Part shown: one piece after another, positions 7,719-15,918 of the stretch
How the letters are laid out: each line of letters starts with the position of its first letter
How positions within the stretch are numbered: position 1 is the stretch's first letter
From: Paenibacillus sp. LHD-117
GTDB lineage: Bacteria > Bacillota > Bacilli > Paenibacillales > Paenibacillaceae
NCBI RefSeq assembly: GCF_030929555.1
Contig: NZ_JAVFVT010000054.1
Span: 1-41,253 of the forward strand
Reading direction: 5' to 3'
DNA length: 41,253 nucleotides
Made by a program: the position numbers and the translations under genes
The notes under the pieces: model-generated
Database searches by the model: none
What the model was told of the DNA's origin: nothing
What the model saw: the letters and a program-made list of their open reading frames with translations, nothing else

Positions 7719-8114
7719 ATGCGTCTACTTCCCGGGGACGGAAGCGCGAAATGGTGGGGGATTGCCGGTATTTCGGCCGTATTGCTAAGCGCGGCGCTAA
7801 TCGCCGTTCGATTCGGATTCATCGGCCAGGCTTGGAGCGCGACGCATGCCTTGCGATTCGTCATGCTTGCCGTCGTCGCGTCCTTGGTCGTGAGTGTGGC
7901 GGGGTGGTTTGGCGCCAAGTGGATCTGGTTATGCTCGAACATCGGACTGTTTGCCGGTCTCGTGCTCATGGCGGCTTATGGCCGCGATCTGACGGGATGG
8001 GGCGACTTGGTCGGCTTCATCATGTTCATGATGACGTCCGCCGCCGGTTTCGTCGCGGGGGTTGTCATCGAAGGGATTGCCGCATTAATGAGGCGGCTCA
8101 ATCGATCATCTTAA
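7719..8114 (+). CDS. Small membrane protein of unknown function (4 TM)
   Basis: I do not recognise the family. The 131-aa protein has four predicted membrane helices, at about 14-35, 41-63, 67-86 and 95-123, and a basic C-terminal tail MRRLNRSS. The ATG at 7719 is preferred over one at 7698 because AAGGAG (7704-7709) sits 9 nt before it. It is divergent from the HxlR-family gene, an arrangement in which such regulators often control the neighbour. A strong terminator follows. Confidence 0.7.
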   Translation: MRLLPGDGSAKWWGIAGISAVLLSAALIAVRFGFIGQAWSATHALRFVMLAVVASLVVSVAGWFGAKWIWLCSNIGLFAGLVLMAAYGRDLTGWGDLVGFIMFMMTSAAGFVAGVVIEGIAALMRRLNRSS

Positions 8115-8130
8115 GCTAATATTGGTATAG

Positions 8131-8173
8131 GGCAGCGCTCGGCGGGCAAGGAAGACGCCGAGGCTGCCTTTTT
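8131..8173 (+). terminator. Intrinsic terminator
   Basis: A 13-bp stem with one bulged G (8131-8144 with 8156-8168) is followed by TTTTT and TGTTT. It ends the membrane protein gene. Confidence 0.8.
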
Positions 8174-8215
8174 GTGTTTAGTGCAGTATACGGCCGAGCG
8201 GCGCTCGACTGCCGT

Positions 8216-9043
8216 TCAATAGCTAAGCATTTTGGCTTCCGCTTTGGCGATCGTATCGGCGATTCGTCCTTCGTAGGCGTGGATGTTGACCTTCTGGATC
8301 AGAATTTGACGCTGGTAGTCGATCATGCGGGTGAAGGAGCCGGCCGTAGCGGTCGCGTCGCCGCCCCGCACCGCGCTGCCGAGCACCTTGGCTTCCGTCG
8401 CAAACAGCTTCTTATAAGTGCCGGCGGCGCTTTTGGCTGCTTTGATTTTTGCTACCGTCGCATCATTCGCGCCCAGCATGTCCCGGATTTGCTTCATCTT
8501 GGCGGTTGCCGCGGACTTCGCCTGCTTGATCTCGGCCTCCTTGGCAGCGAGCTTCTTCTTGGCCGCTTGCACGGCAGCCTTCGTCGCTTCGACCTGCATG
8601 TTCATGATGGCGGTAAGCTCCTTGTTCTTAAACGATTTGGCTAAGCTGAGCTGCGTCTTCTGGGTGTCGTAAAGCTCGAATAACGGTTCGTATTGTTTCT
8701 TCAGCGCGGCGGAAGCCTCCGCGAGCGACGTGATCTTTGCTGCATCGATTTCCCGAATCCGTTTCTGCAGCTTGCCTTCGTTCTCTTCGTTCTGGTAGCG
8801 AAGGGAGGCGATCTCGGCATCCCATCCGAGATCCTGCTGCTGCAGGGTCTGCAGCTCGGCATGCTGTTTCTTAAGCCCGGCGGCGACCGATGCCGGTGAG
8901 GCTTCGATCATTCGATCGAAGGCGGCTTTGGCGGTAACCGAAAATTCGAACGGCGCCGCGAAAGCGGCCGTCGTTACGGTCAGCGACAGCGCGATCGCAA
9001 GACCGGCCATCCCGACTCGCAACCAGTTGTAATCCATTCTCAT
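8216..9043 (-). CDS. Secreted coiled-coil protein of unknown function
   Basis: The 275-aa protein begins with a signal peptide, a hydrophobic stretch at about 10-29 with a likely cleavage after A-F-A-A. The mature part is almost entirely alpha-helical and rich in Ala, Lys, Glu and Gln, with long coiled-coil stretches at about 55-190. No enzymatic motif or anchor is visible. The ATG follows GGAGG at 8 nt. It is a single gene, separated from the upstream AraC gene by a strong terminator. A structural or envelope role is possible but not shown. Confidence 0.75.
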   Translation of the reverse strand: MRMDYNWLRVGMAGLAIALSLTVTTAAFAAPFEFSVTAKAAFDRMIEASPASVAAGLKKQHAELQTLQQQDLGWDAEIASLRYQNEENEGKLQKRIREIDAAKITSLAEASAALKKQYEPLFELYDTQKTQLSLAKSFKNKELTAIMNMQVEATKAAVQAAKKKLAAKEAEIKQAKSAATAKMKQIRDMLGANDATVAKIKAAKSAAGTYKKLFATEAKVLGSAVRGGDATATAGSFTRMIDYQRQILIQKVNIHAYEGRIADTIAKAEAKMLSY

Positions 9044-9079
9044 GTGTAGAACCTCCTAAGGATCGGCCGGACAAGAACG

Positions 9080-9131
9080 AAAAAAAGCACCTGCAAGGGC
9101 AGACGCTTCACGTCTATCCTTGCGGGTGCTT
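9080..9131 (-). terminator. Strong terminator of the AraC-family gene
   Basis: A 14-bp stem (9131-9118 with 9098-9085) encloses a second small hairpin and ends in a run of seven Ts on the minus strand. Confidence 0.8.
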
Positions 9132-9206
9132 CCCGCGTGTCCGAGCCATATTTTTCCTAACTATATCGCATTTGTCTTGATTAGGTCAACACCTGCGAAT
9201 GATGCG

Positions 9207-10022
9207 CTACTTGGTTTGGCCGCTGACCCCGGAGTAATCTTCCGGCGTCTTGCCGATCATTGTTTTGAACGACTTGATGAAATGGGATTGATCGTAGAAG
9301 CCGAGCTCCGCGCCCAGCGCCGCCGGGCTGCCGCCATACCCCTTATCCAGCGTTTCCGCGGCGTTCTGCAGCCGGTAGAGCTGGATGACCCACTTCGGAC
9401 TGACGCCGACGTACTTGCTGAAGAGCCGCTGCAATGTGCGGACGCCGATCCCGAAGGTCTTGCTGGTTTGTTCCACGCTTGAGACTTCCCGGTTCGCCTG
9501 AATGTAGTCAATGATCGCGTTCAGCAGCTCGACGGCAGGATCCGGTTCGGGCAGCCGTTCGATCAGCAGTCGCTCGGTTAGTTGGATCAGGCGCTCCGGA
9601 GGTTCGCCCGACCGAAGGGCGTCCGTTAATTCGACGCTTCCCGAACGGAAGGCTTCCTCGAAGGACAGGGATCCGTCCGTCAGCCTTGACATCGGCGTCG
9701 ACACGTACGGATAGAAGCCGCCCGGCCGGAACTTGACGCCGTACGCGCGTCCTCGGCCGGACAGACGCTTCGTGTATTTGCGGCTGGGGACGCCGTAAAC
9801 GGCGCTGCCGGAGCTTTCCGCGACAAGGTTGACGCAAGGGTTCGGAATGACGTCCTGGCAGAAAAGCTCATGATCCGGCAAATCCCAACTGACGATCCAG
9901 TGGTGTTTGACGAACTGCACTAGACGATCGTCGGGAGGAAAACGGTGCAGTTGGAATTTTTTTAACGCCTCGGGGGCTTGAAGGACGCCCATGCTGGCGG
10001 TTTGCAGCGGAGATGGTTTCAT
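9207..10022 (-). CDS. AraC-family transcriptional regulator
   Basis: The 271-aa protein has an N-terminal sensing domain of the DUF6597 type (about 25-125, with VIPNPCVNLV and FRPGGFYPY). A C-terminal AraC/XylS DNA-binding domain with two helix-turn-helix motifs follows (about 170-265: FGIGVRTLQRLFSKYVGVSPK, read in two parts, then LGFYDQSHFIKSFK). The ATG follows AAAGGAG. It diverges from an SRPBCC-domain gene across about 100 bp, which is its most likely target. The ligand is unknown. Confidence 0.88.
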   Translation of the reverse strand: MKPSPLQTASMGVLQAPEALKKFQLHRFPPDDRLVQFVKHHWIVSWDLPDHELFCQDVIPNPCVNLVAESSGSAVYGVPSRKYTKRLSGRGRAYGVKFRPGGFYPYVSTPMSRLTDGSLSFEEAFRSGSVELTDALRSGEPPERLIQLTERLLIERLPEPDPAVELLNAIIDYIQANREVSSVEQTSKTFGIGVRTLQRLFSKYVGVSPKWVIQLYRLQNAAETLDKGYGGSPAALGAELGFYDQSHFIKSFKTMIGKTPEDYSGVSGQTK

Positions 10023-10080
10023 GCGGGAAACTCCTTTCGGCGGCTGTCGCGTTTTTACAATACATGGATGATGTTTCTCT

Positions 10081-10086
10081 ATTATA
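10081..10086 (-). promoter_or_regulatory. -10 element for the AraC-family gene
   Basis: A perfect TATAAT on the minus strand lies about 59 bp before the AraC start codon, in the divergent intergenic region. The -35 is weak, so activation or autoregulation is possible. Confidence 0.35.
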
Positions 10087-10127
10087 CTTTTGCTAGGCTA
10101 ACCAAATCCAGATTATAGGAGCGTGTA

Positions 10128-10583
10128 ATGAACATGGAACATAAATTCATTACTTATATCGGAGCGGATCAAGAGAAGGTTTGGAATACCCTCATTCAGC
10201 CGGAAGGAACGCGTTCGATCTTCTTCGGCAGCGTGTTTCAAACCGATCTTCTTCCGGGCAGCAAGTTCGCCTACATAGGCCCCGGCAACGACGGCGAGGA
10301 GACGGTGCATGTGTATGGGGAAATCATCGAGATCGATCCGGGACGCATGATGCAGGTTATCGAGCATCCGGGGCCGTCGTATTACGAGAATCATGCCGAG
10401 CTCACTTCCCGCATAACTTACACCCTCGAACCTGCAGGGGAATGCACGAAGTTGACGCTGGTCAACGACCGGTTCACGGAGAACCATCCGAGCTTCGAGC
10501 GATCCGAGGATTCCTGGGCGATCATCCTTAGCAATTTGAAGACTTTGTGCGAAACTGGCCGAACGTTAAACTTTGGCTGGTAG
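10128..10583 (+). CDS. SRPBCC (START/Bet v1-like) domain protein
   Basis: The 151-aa protein starts with ITYIGADQEKVWNTLIQPEGT, read in two parts. This is the usual opening of the AHSA1-like SRPBCC fold, a helix-grip fold that binds hydrophobic ligands or assists chaperones. Later strands include GSKFAYIGPG, VYGEIIEIDPGRMM and the closing long helix SEDSWAIILSNLKTLCETG. GGAG precedes the ATG. It is divergent from the AraC-family gene and could be under its control. The ligand and function are unknown. Confidence 0.8.
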   Translation: MNMEHKFITYIGADQEKVWNTLIQPEGTRSIFFGSVFQTDLLPGSKFAYIGPGNDGEETVHVYGEIIEIDPGRMMQVIEHPGPSYYENHAELTSRITYTLEPAGECTKLTLVNDRFTENHPSFERSEDSWAIILSNLKTLCETGRTLNFGW

Positions 10584-10650
10584 AGAAGGCTGGCGGTACG
10601 CTCTCCTATTCTTTATACTTAAAAGAAAAATAGGATGGGAGAAACGCATA

Positions 10651-11448
10651 ATGAGCTACAAAATCGTGTTTTTTGATATCGACGGCACGCTGGTTAACGA
10701 GCAGAAGGAAATTCCCGAGGATACGGTGTCGGCGATTCGGGAGCTGAAGGAGCAGGGAGTGGAGCCCGTAATCGCGACAGGGAGGGCGCCTTATTTTATT
10801 AAGCCGCTCGCCGAGAAGCTCGGCATCGATTCCTTCGTATGTATGAACGGCGGGTACGTCGTCTATAAGGGTCAGCCGTTATATCGGCGGGAAATTGGCC
10901 GGGAAGAGCTGGGACGGCTGGTAGAGTTGGCCGCGCGGCACGGGCATGGCCTCGTATTCGAGGGCGAGCACGCCTTCTGCGCGGACCGCGAGAATCATCC
11001 GTTTATCGAAGAAGCCGTGCTCTCGCTGAAGGTGGATTTGCCGGGCTTCAATCCGGAATTTTGGCGGACGGACGACATTTTCCAAGTGTTCCTGCATTGC
11101 GAGAGCCATGACGAGCATCTGTACGAAGAGCTGAAGTCCGACTTCACGCTGATCCGTTGGCATCGCACGGCGATGGATGTGCTGCCAGCCGGCGGCTCCA
11201 AAGCGCAAGGCATTGCGGCGCTGCTGGAGAAGCTTGGGTTAACGGCTGCCGAAGCGGCTGCTTTCGGAGACGGTCTGAACGACAAGGAAATGCTCGAATA
11301 CGTCGGCTTCGGCGTCGCCATGGGCAATTCCCATCCGGAGCTGCTGCCGTTCGCGAACTTCGTCACGACGCATGTGGACGAGAAGGGCATCCGTAACGGG
11401 CTTATCAAGGCGGGTCTGCTGCCGGCCGGCGAGGTTGCGGTAGGGTAA
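10651..11448 (+). CDS. HAD-superfamily phosphatase, Cof type
   Basis: This is a cytoplasmic phosphatase of the Cof/YwpJ-like class (HAD subclass IIB), probably acting on sugar phosphates or flavin and pyridoxal phosphates. Motif I is FFDIDGTL with D9 and D11, motif II is at IATGRAPY, K184 lies in GGSKAQG, and motif IV is GDGLND at 206-211. The ATG at 10651 follows GGGAGAAA and gives 265 aa, the family size. An upstream in-frame start adds unrelated basic residues. The substrate cannot be read from sequence. Confidence 0.88.
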   Translation: MSYKIVFFDIDGTLVNEQKEIPEDTVSAIRELKEQGVEPVIATGRAPYFIKPLAEKLGIDSFVCMNGGYVVYKGQPLYRREIGREELGRLVELAARHGHGLVFEGEHAFCADRENHPFIEEAVLSLKVDLPGFNPEFWRTDDIFQVFLHCESHDEHLYEELKSDFTLIRWHRTAMDVLPAGGSKAQGIAALLEKLGLTAAEAAAFGDGLNDKEMLEYVGFGVAMGNSHPELLPFANFVTTHVDEKGIRNGLIKAGLLPAGEVAVG

Positions 11449-11520
11449 TTCCGGGTCACCAATCCGGATGCGTACACGTACTATAACCTAATCCATCATA
11501 CTGGTTTGGGGGAAACAATC

Positions 11521-12282
11521 GTGATCGTAATTTCGGACGGAAGCAACCCGGGCTCGATCCCGCCTCGGATGCTGACGACGCTGGAGCGGAAAACGTTGGT
11601 CAAGAAAATGAACAGTCCGATGATGTACAGCTATCCGTCGCTTGAGGCGCTTATCTTCGAGCTGAAGATGCGTTCGCATATCGTGGAAGCGGCCAAGGCG
11701 ATGTACGCGAGCGGGGTCAGCTTTGCGACCTTCAGAACTTCGCGCTGCAACGAGCAGTATTGGACCCGTACGCCGGAGGGCGGGTTTTTATTGAAACCGG
11801 GTGTGGCGCCTTCCGTCGCGGTTAACGATATTTTCGCGAACGGCCACTTGTACGGCTTCGAATGCGCGGGCGCCATCATTATTATCTTGTACAAAGCCGT
11901 ACTCGATACGATCGGCGAAGCGGCGTTCAATCGGCATTTCCGCAATTTGTACTTGATCAGTTGGGAGACGGATCGCGATCTTCAGTTGAAAGCGACGTAT
12001 AATTTGAACGAGACGTATTATGGCGACACGATGTATTTCAAAAATCCCGATTATGACCGCTCGACGCCGGAGTGGCAAGGCGAGAACGCCGTCCTGCTCG
12101 ACGACAACTTGTTCTTCGGCCACGGCATCGGCATCGGCTCCGCTGGGGATATGATCGAAAAGCTGAACCGGGCGAGAATGCCGGGAAGCATGACGTCCGC
12201 CTACTTGGATAATCTGATTCTGACGCCGAATTTCGAATTCGTGCGCCAGCTCACCTACCGCGAAGAGGCAGGGGTGCTGTAA
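11521..12282 (+). CDS. tgl: Protein-glutamine gamma-glutamyltransferase (spore transglutaminase)
   Basis: Tgl cross-links spore coat proteins such as GerQ through epsilon-(gamma-glutamyl)lysine bonds late in sporulation. The sequence matches Bacillus Tgl along its length. Landmarks are a FELK-R-IVEAAK helix, the catalytic segment YGFECAGAIIIILY with Cys115 preceded by Glu114, the partner acid region WQGENAVLL, and FFGHGIGI. The GTG at 11521 follows GGGGGA at the right distance and gives 253 aa, near the Bacillus length of 245. The TTG 15 bp upstream overlaps the ribosome-binding site. In Bacillus tgl belongs to the SigK regulon. I could not identify a clear SigK promoter here. Confidence 0.93.
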   Translation: MIVISDGSNPGSIPPRMLTTLERKTLVKKMNSPMMYSYPSLEALIFELKMRSHIVEAAKAMYASGVSFATFRTSRCNEQYWTRTPEGGFLLKPGVAPSVAVNDIFANGHLYGFECAGAIIIILYKAVLDTIGEAAFNRHFRNLYLISWETDRDLQLKATYNLNETYYGDTMYFKNPDYDRSTPEWQGENAVLLDDNLFFGHGIGIGSAGDMIEKLNRARMPGSMTSAYLDNLILTPNFEFVRQLTYREEAGVL

Positions 12283-12311
12283 GGCGGCTGGGCGTTTCGC
12301 GAACCTTCAGG

Positions 12312-12357
12312 CAACAAAACAGAGCTGCACAGATTACTGTGCAGCTCTGTTTTGTTG
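12312..12357 (+). terminator. Bidirectional terminator between tgl and the cyclophilin gene
   Basis: A perfect 21-bp stem (12312-12332 with 12337-12357) closes an ATTA loop. It has AACAAAAC on one side and GTTTTGTT on the other, so it can end both converging transcripts. Confidence 0.85.
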
Positions 12358-12380
12358 TGCCGGGTTTTCTCGAGCGAGCA

Positions 12381-13121
12381 TTATTCCGCCACTTTCACCG
12401 GAGGGTCGAAGGTCATGCCTTTGATGTCGACCGTTACCTTTTTCATGGAAAGCGGGGTGAGCGGTTTGTCGTTCGAGTCGCGTTCCTGGGCAACGATCTC
12501 GTCCACCGTCTCGATGCCTTCGATAACTTTGCCGAATGCGGCGTACAGGTTGTCCAGGGAAGGGTAGTCCTCCGCCATGATAAAAAATTGCGAGCCGGCA
12601 GAGTCAGGCATCTGGGAGCGCGCCATGGAGATGACGCCGCGCGTATGCTTCAGCTTGTTGTCGAAGCCGTTCTCCTTGAACTCGCCTGCGATGGAATAGC
12701 CGGGCCCGCCCATTCCCGTTCCATCGGGGTCGCCGCCCTGGATCATGAAGCCCGGGATGACGCGATGGAAGATGAGGCCGTCGTAGTAACCCGACTGAGC
12801 GAGCGCGATAAAGTTGTTCACCGTATTCGGCGCTACCTCGGGGTACAGCTCGATCTTGATTAGCTTGCCGTTGCTCATCTCGATCGTAACTTCGGGATGT
12901 TTCTCGGGCCCGAGCAGCTCGGGTCCTTCCTCGGCAGGCGCTTCCGTAGCCGTGGCCGTTGGAGAAGGAGAAGGTTCGCTGGTAGCTTGTCCGCCTCCCG
13001 CGGAGCCTTGTTCGTTCGTCGTTTTGCCTTGGTTGACGCCGCAGCCGGCGGCAACGATCAGGAGAACGGCGAGCGCAAGCATAAGCAGAGAATGGCGATA
13101 GTGGCGTTTCGTGCGATTCAT
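12381..13121 (-). CDS. Peptidyl-prolyl cis-trans isomerase lipoprotein (cyclophilin type)
   Basis: This is an extracytoplasmic cyclophilin that isomerises Xaa-Pro bonds during folding of exported proteins. The N-terminus has a basic stretch, a hydrophobic core and the lipobox A-A-G-C, then a low-complexity Ser/Pro/Thr/Glu linker to about residue 65. The cyclophilin domain shows FHRVIPGFMIQGGDP, SAGSQFFIM and YAAFGKVIEG. The ATG at 13121 is the start that places the signal peptide correctly. GGAGG is 12 nt upstream, slightly far. The length is 246 aa. It is a single gene ending at the bidirectional terminator. Confidence 0.92.
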   Translation of the reverse strand: MNRTKRHYRHSLLMLALAVLLIVAAGCGVNQGKTTNEQGSAGGGQATSEPSPSPTATATEAPAEEGPELLGPEKHPEVTIEMSNGKLIKIELYPEVAPNTVNNFIALAQSGYYDGLIFHRVIPGFMIQGGDPDGTGMGGPGYSIAGEFKENGFDNKLKHTRGVISMARSQMPDSAGSQFFIMAEDYPSLDNLYAAFGKVIEGIETVDEIVAQERDSNDKPLTPLSMKKVTVDIKGMTFDPPVKVAE

Positions 13122-13215
13122 TTCGTCAATAAACCTCCTTCGCGAATGTCCAGTTTCCATATTAACACAGTCGGATCGGACTTTGCGAATGCGAAAGGGG
13201 AGGGTGTTCTCGGCG

Positions 13216-13680
13216 CTACGACTCGTCCGCGTCGATCCTGCGAGAGCAGCTCTTCATGCGATCGAGCAGCATGTTCATTTGTCCTAACAGCGCTGCGCCT
13301 TCCTCTGGGGTGGCGTTCAGCTGGCAGACGATCTGCCCTGGAATGTCGAGTGCCTTCTCGCGCAGCGCTTCGCCGGCCTCCGTCAGCGTGACAAGCACGC
13401 TTCGCTCGTCGTTCCGATCGCGGGCACGAATCACCAGGCCGGCGGATTCGAGTTTCTTGAGCAGCGGGGTGAGCGTGCCGGAGTCCAAGTACAGTCTGTT
13501 CCCGAGCTCGCTCACGGTGACGTTATCCTTCTCCCACAGCGCCAGCATGGTGACATACTGGGTGTACGTCAGGCCGAGATCCTGCAGCAACGGGCGATAA
13601 AGCTTCGTAATCTCGCGCGAGCAGGCGTAGATGGCGAAGCAAATTTGGTTATCGAGCTTCAAGCTTTCGATCGGATTCAT
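13216..13680 (-). CDS. ohrR: Organic hydroperoxide resistance regulator OhrR (MarR family)
   Basis: OhrR is a one-cysteine MarR-type repressor inactivated by organic hydroperoxides, normally controlling ohrA. The signature LDNQICFAIYACSRE places the reactive cysteine at C14 (Cys15 in Bacillus subtilis). The winged-helix core LYLDSGTLTPLLKKLE and the wing DRNDERSVLVTLTEAG match closely. The ATG at 13680 is used because GGAGG lies 8 nt before it. The protein is 154 aa. A good promoter with an OhrR-type operator lies upstream, indicating autoregulation. No ohrA gene is adjacent. Confidence 0.9.
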   Translation of the reverse strand: MNPIESLKLDNQICFAIYACSREITKLYRPLLQDLGLTYTQYVTMLALWEKDNVTVSELGNRLYLDSGTLTPLLKKLESAGLVIRARDRNDERSVLVTLTEAGEALREKALDIPGQIVCQLNATPEEGAALLGQMNMLLDRMKSCSRRIDADES

Positions 13681-13717
13681 ATAGAGGTCCTCCATAACGG
13701 GAATTGCCGTTTTGCTT

Positions 13718-13730
13718 GCAATTAAATTGC
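13718..13730. promoter_or_regulatory. OhrR operator
   Basis: The palindrome GCAATTAAATTGC contains CAATTAAATTG, the core of the known Bacillus OhrR box. It begins about 10 bp downstream of the ohrR -10 element, covering the start of transcription, which suits autorepression. Confidence 0.65.
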
Positions 13731-13739
13731 GCTAAATTA

Positions 13740-13768
13740 AATATAGGCTTCCGTCATGGAGGTGTCAA
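13740..13768 (-). promoter_or_regulatory. SigA promoter of ohrR
   Basis: On the minus strand, a perfect TTGACA (13768-13763) and TATATT (13745-13740) are separated by 17 bp. The OhrR-type palindrome lies just downstream. Confidence 0.7.
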
Positions 13769-13796
13769 GTGAACCGGGAACTACACCGGGAACTAC

Positions 13797-14876
13797 TTAA
13801 GTCAGCCTAACTCCGACGCCTAATTCCTCGCCCTTGCGGAGGTACCACTCCGCGATCGCCACATCGAACGCGGCCATTCCCATCGGGCAGAATAGCAATG
13901 GTTCCCGCGAATCGAAGCGGGCGATGGCATCGCGGCACACGACATCCGCGAGCGTCGTTGCCTGCTCTGAGTTAAGGCCGGCTTCGCGGTGCAACAGCTC
14001 GATGTCGGTGTTCTCCCGGCATACTTCCGTCCAATCGTCGACGACGACGGAGCGGATGCCTTGGATCGCTTCCAATCCGTAATCCCGCAGCGAGACGTCC
14101 AGCAGCAAGCTGCCTGGCGCGGGGGGAGTGTGAATGTAACGTTTGTCGCTGACGGTGCACGTAATAATGACATTGCAGGCTTGATAAAGCTCCTGCCAGC
14201 TTCCGGCGACGCGAATCGGAACGGATCTCCGTCTCGGACATTCCCCTTGTGGTCTTGCGCTGCCATCCGCCTGCCCTTGTCCTTGCGCCGCCGTCGCGAC
14301 GTCTCCCGCGGCGCCTGAATGACCACGGCTCCCATCTAGGCGGACGCCGCGGATATCATAGAGCATCATATAATCGATATGCTCGTCGAATAGGCTTAGG
14401 CACATCGCCTTATGCATCTGCCCGATCGGACCGAAGCCGATGATGCCGATCCGCAGACCTTCCTCGGCGCTGTCTCGGTCATTATCGAGAAGTCGCTGCT
14501 TCAGCCATTCGCGAAGCATCAGCCCGCTCACGGCAGCCGTCCGAGCGGCGCTCACCAGAGCGGAATTGACGATGGCCAGCGGCTCTCCCGTATCCGCGTC
14601 GTTCAGCACCGTGACGCTGTGCGCTCTTGGCAGACCCACGGCGTAATTGCCAGGGAAGCTCGCGATCCACTTGAGTCCCGCGGTTCCGACGCTGCCGCCG
14701 ATATAGGCAGGCATCGCAATGATGCGGTTGCGGGGGTCCCGATAACGCAGATATGGTTTCAAAGGCTGCGCGTAATCCCCCGAATCCATGATGCGCACCG
14801 TCTGCTGGATTCGATCGACCAGTCCTCGCCAGGAATAACCGATCGCGCGAAGATGTTCCTCTCCTAAATAAAGCAT
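13797..14876 (-). CDS. sbnB: N-(2-amino-2-carboxyethyl)-L-glutamate dehydrogenase (SbnB), L-2,3-diaminopropionate synthesis
   Basis: SbnB is an NAD-dependent enzyme of the ornithine cyclodeaminase fold. It oxidises the SbnA product to release L-2,3-diaminopropionate and 2-oxoglutarate. Family landmarks are QPLKPYLRYRDP, IIAMPAYIGG, GLKWIASFPGN, the Rossmann turn IGIIGFGPIGQMHK, VVVDDW and LFCPMGMA. At 359 aa it is longer than the ~336-aa Staphylococcus protein. The extra length is a low-complexity Gly/Ala/Gln/Arg insertion at about 180-225 in the nucleotide-binding domain. It lies 60 bp downstream of sbnA on the same strand. The specific SbnB assignment rests on pairing with SbnA as well as on sequence; a plain ornithine cyclodeaminase is less likely. 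Confidence 0.87.
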   Translation of the reverse strand: MLYLGEEHLRAIGYSWRGLVDRIQQTVRIMDSGDYAQPLKPYLRYRDPRNRIIAMPAYIGGSVGTAGLKWIASFPGNYAVGLPRAHSVTVLNDADTGEPLAIVNSALVSAARTAAVSGLMLREWLKQRLLDNDRDSAEEGLRIGIIGFGPIGQMHKAMCLSLFDEHIDYMMLYDIRGVRLDGSRGHSGAAGDVATAAQGQGQADGSARPQGECPRRRSVPIRVAGSWQELYQACNVIITCTVSDKRYIHTPPAPGSLLLDVSLRDYGLEAIQGIRSVVVDDWTEVCRENTDIELLHREAGLNSEQATTLADVVCRDAIARFDSREPLLFCPMGMAAFDVAIAEWYLRKGEELGVGVRLT

Positions 14877-14936
14877 CGCCTTTTTAGTTCCTCTCCGTTC
14901 TTGATTTCAGCTTATCCTCTTCCCGGCCATAAGCGG

Positions 14937-15890
14937 TCAAAGAGGTCCAAAAGCCGTCTCCATCCATTCGTCGTTAAACACCGTGTCCATATAGCGCTCG
15001 CCCCGATCGTGCAGGATGGCGGCGCATACGCTTCCGTCCGGCAGCTCGCCGATGATCGACTGAAGCGCGGCGATGACCGCGCCGGACGACGGGCCGGCCA
15101 AGATCGACTCCGCGGCGGCTAGCTCACGGCAGGCGATGGCCATCTCCCGGTCGGTGACGGAGATGGCCATATCCATGAATCGTTCCATCGCGAATGGAGG
15201 AACGATGCCGGCCCCGAGTCCGGGGAACTTGCGTGGACCTTTCTCGCCGCCGAAAATGACGCTGCCGACGGCATCGACGGCGACGACCTTCGTGGGCAGG
15301 CCGCTCGCGTGGATATAAGCGGAGCAGCCGAACATCGTGCCGCAGGTGCTGACGCCGCCGATCACGTAATCGACGCGGCCAAGCTCGCGGACGATCTCCG
15401 GCATCGTACCTTCGCTATGGGCGAGATAGTTATGCGGATTGCCGTATTGGTTGGGCCAGAAGCCGTCCGGCGTTAAGGCGAGCAGTTCCTGCACGCGCTG
15501 CAGGCGGGCGGGGAGAAATTCCCCCGTCGCCGGATCGGGATCGGCCACATAGGACACTTCGGCGCCGTACGCTTTCATGATCTCGATGTTCTGCTTCGCG
15601 GTTCGCGGGTCGATGACGCAGATGAATTTCAAGCCGAGCAGACGGCAGATCGCCGCCATGCTGATGGCCATGTTGCCGGAGCTGGACTCGACGACGACCG
15701 AGCCCGGGCCGATTCGTCCATCCTTCCATGCATGCTCCAATATGCGCAGGGCGGGGCGATCCTTGGCGCTGCCGCTCGGGTTCATCAGCTCCAGCTTGGC
15801 GTACGCCCGGATGCCGCGTTGCTCCGGGAACAATCTGGACAGGCGGACGAGCGGAGTTCCGCCGATCTGGTTCAACCAACTATCCCTCAT
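14937..15890 (-). CDS. sbnA: N-(2-amino-2-carboxyethyl)-L-glutamate synthase (SbnA), L-2,3-diaminopropionate synthesis
   Basis: SbnA is a PLP enzyme of the cysteine synthase fold that joins O-phospho-L-serine and L-glutamate, the first step to L-2,3-diaminopropionate. The sequence shows IGGTPLVRL, the PLP lysine K43 in NPSGSAKDRPA, ESSSGNM for the substrate carboxylate loop, GGVSTCGTMFG for phosphate binding, and a C-terminal SSGAV. The ATG at 15890 is preferred; a GTG 12 bp upstream lies inside the AAGGAAAGG ribosome-binding region. The length is 317 aa. A MITE-like element occupies most of the gap to the upstream ligase gene. Confidence 0.88.
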   Translation of the reverse strand: MRDSWLNQIGGTPLVRLSRLFPEQRGIRAYAKLELMNPSGSAKDRPALRILEHAWKDGRIGPGSVVVESSSGNMAISMAAICRLLGLKFICVIDPRTAKQNIEIMKAYGAEVSYVADPDPATGEFLPARLQRVQELLALTPDGFWPNQYGNPHNYLAHSEGTMPEIVRELGRVDYVIGGVSTCGTMFGCSAYIHASGLPTKVVAVDAVGSVIFGGEKGPRKFPGLGAGIVPPFAMERFMDMAISVTDREMAIACRELAAAESILAGPSSGAVIAALQSIIGELPDGSVCAAILHDRGERYMDTVFNDEWMETAFGPL

Positions 15891-15918
15891 GGACAGCAGC
15901 ACCTTTCCTTAAGAGGTA

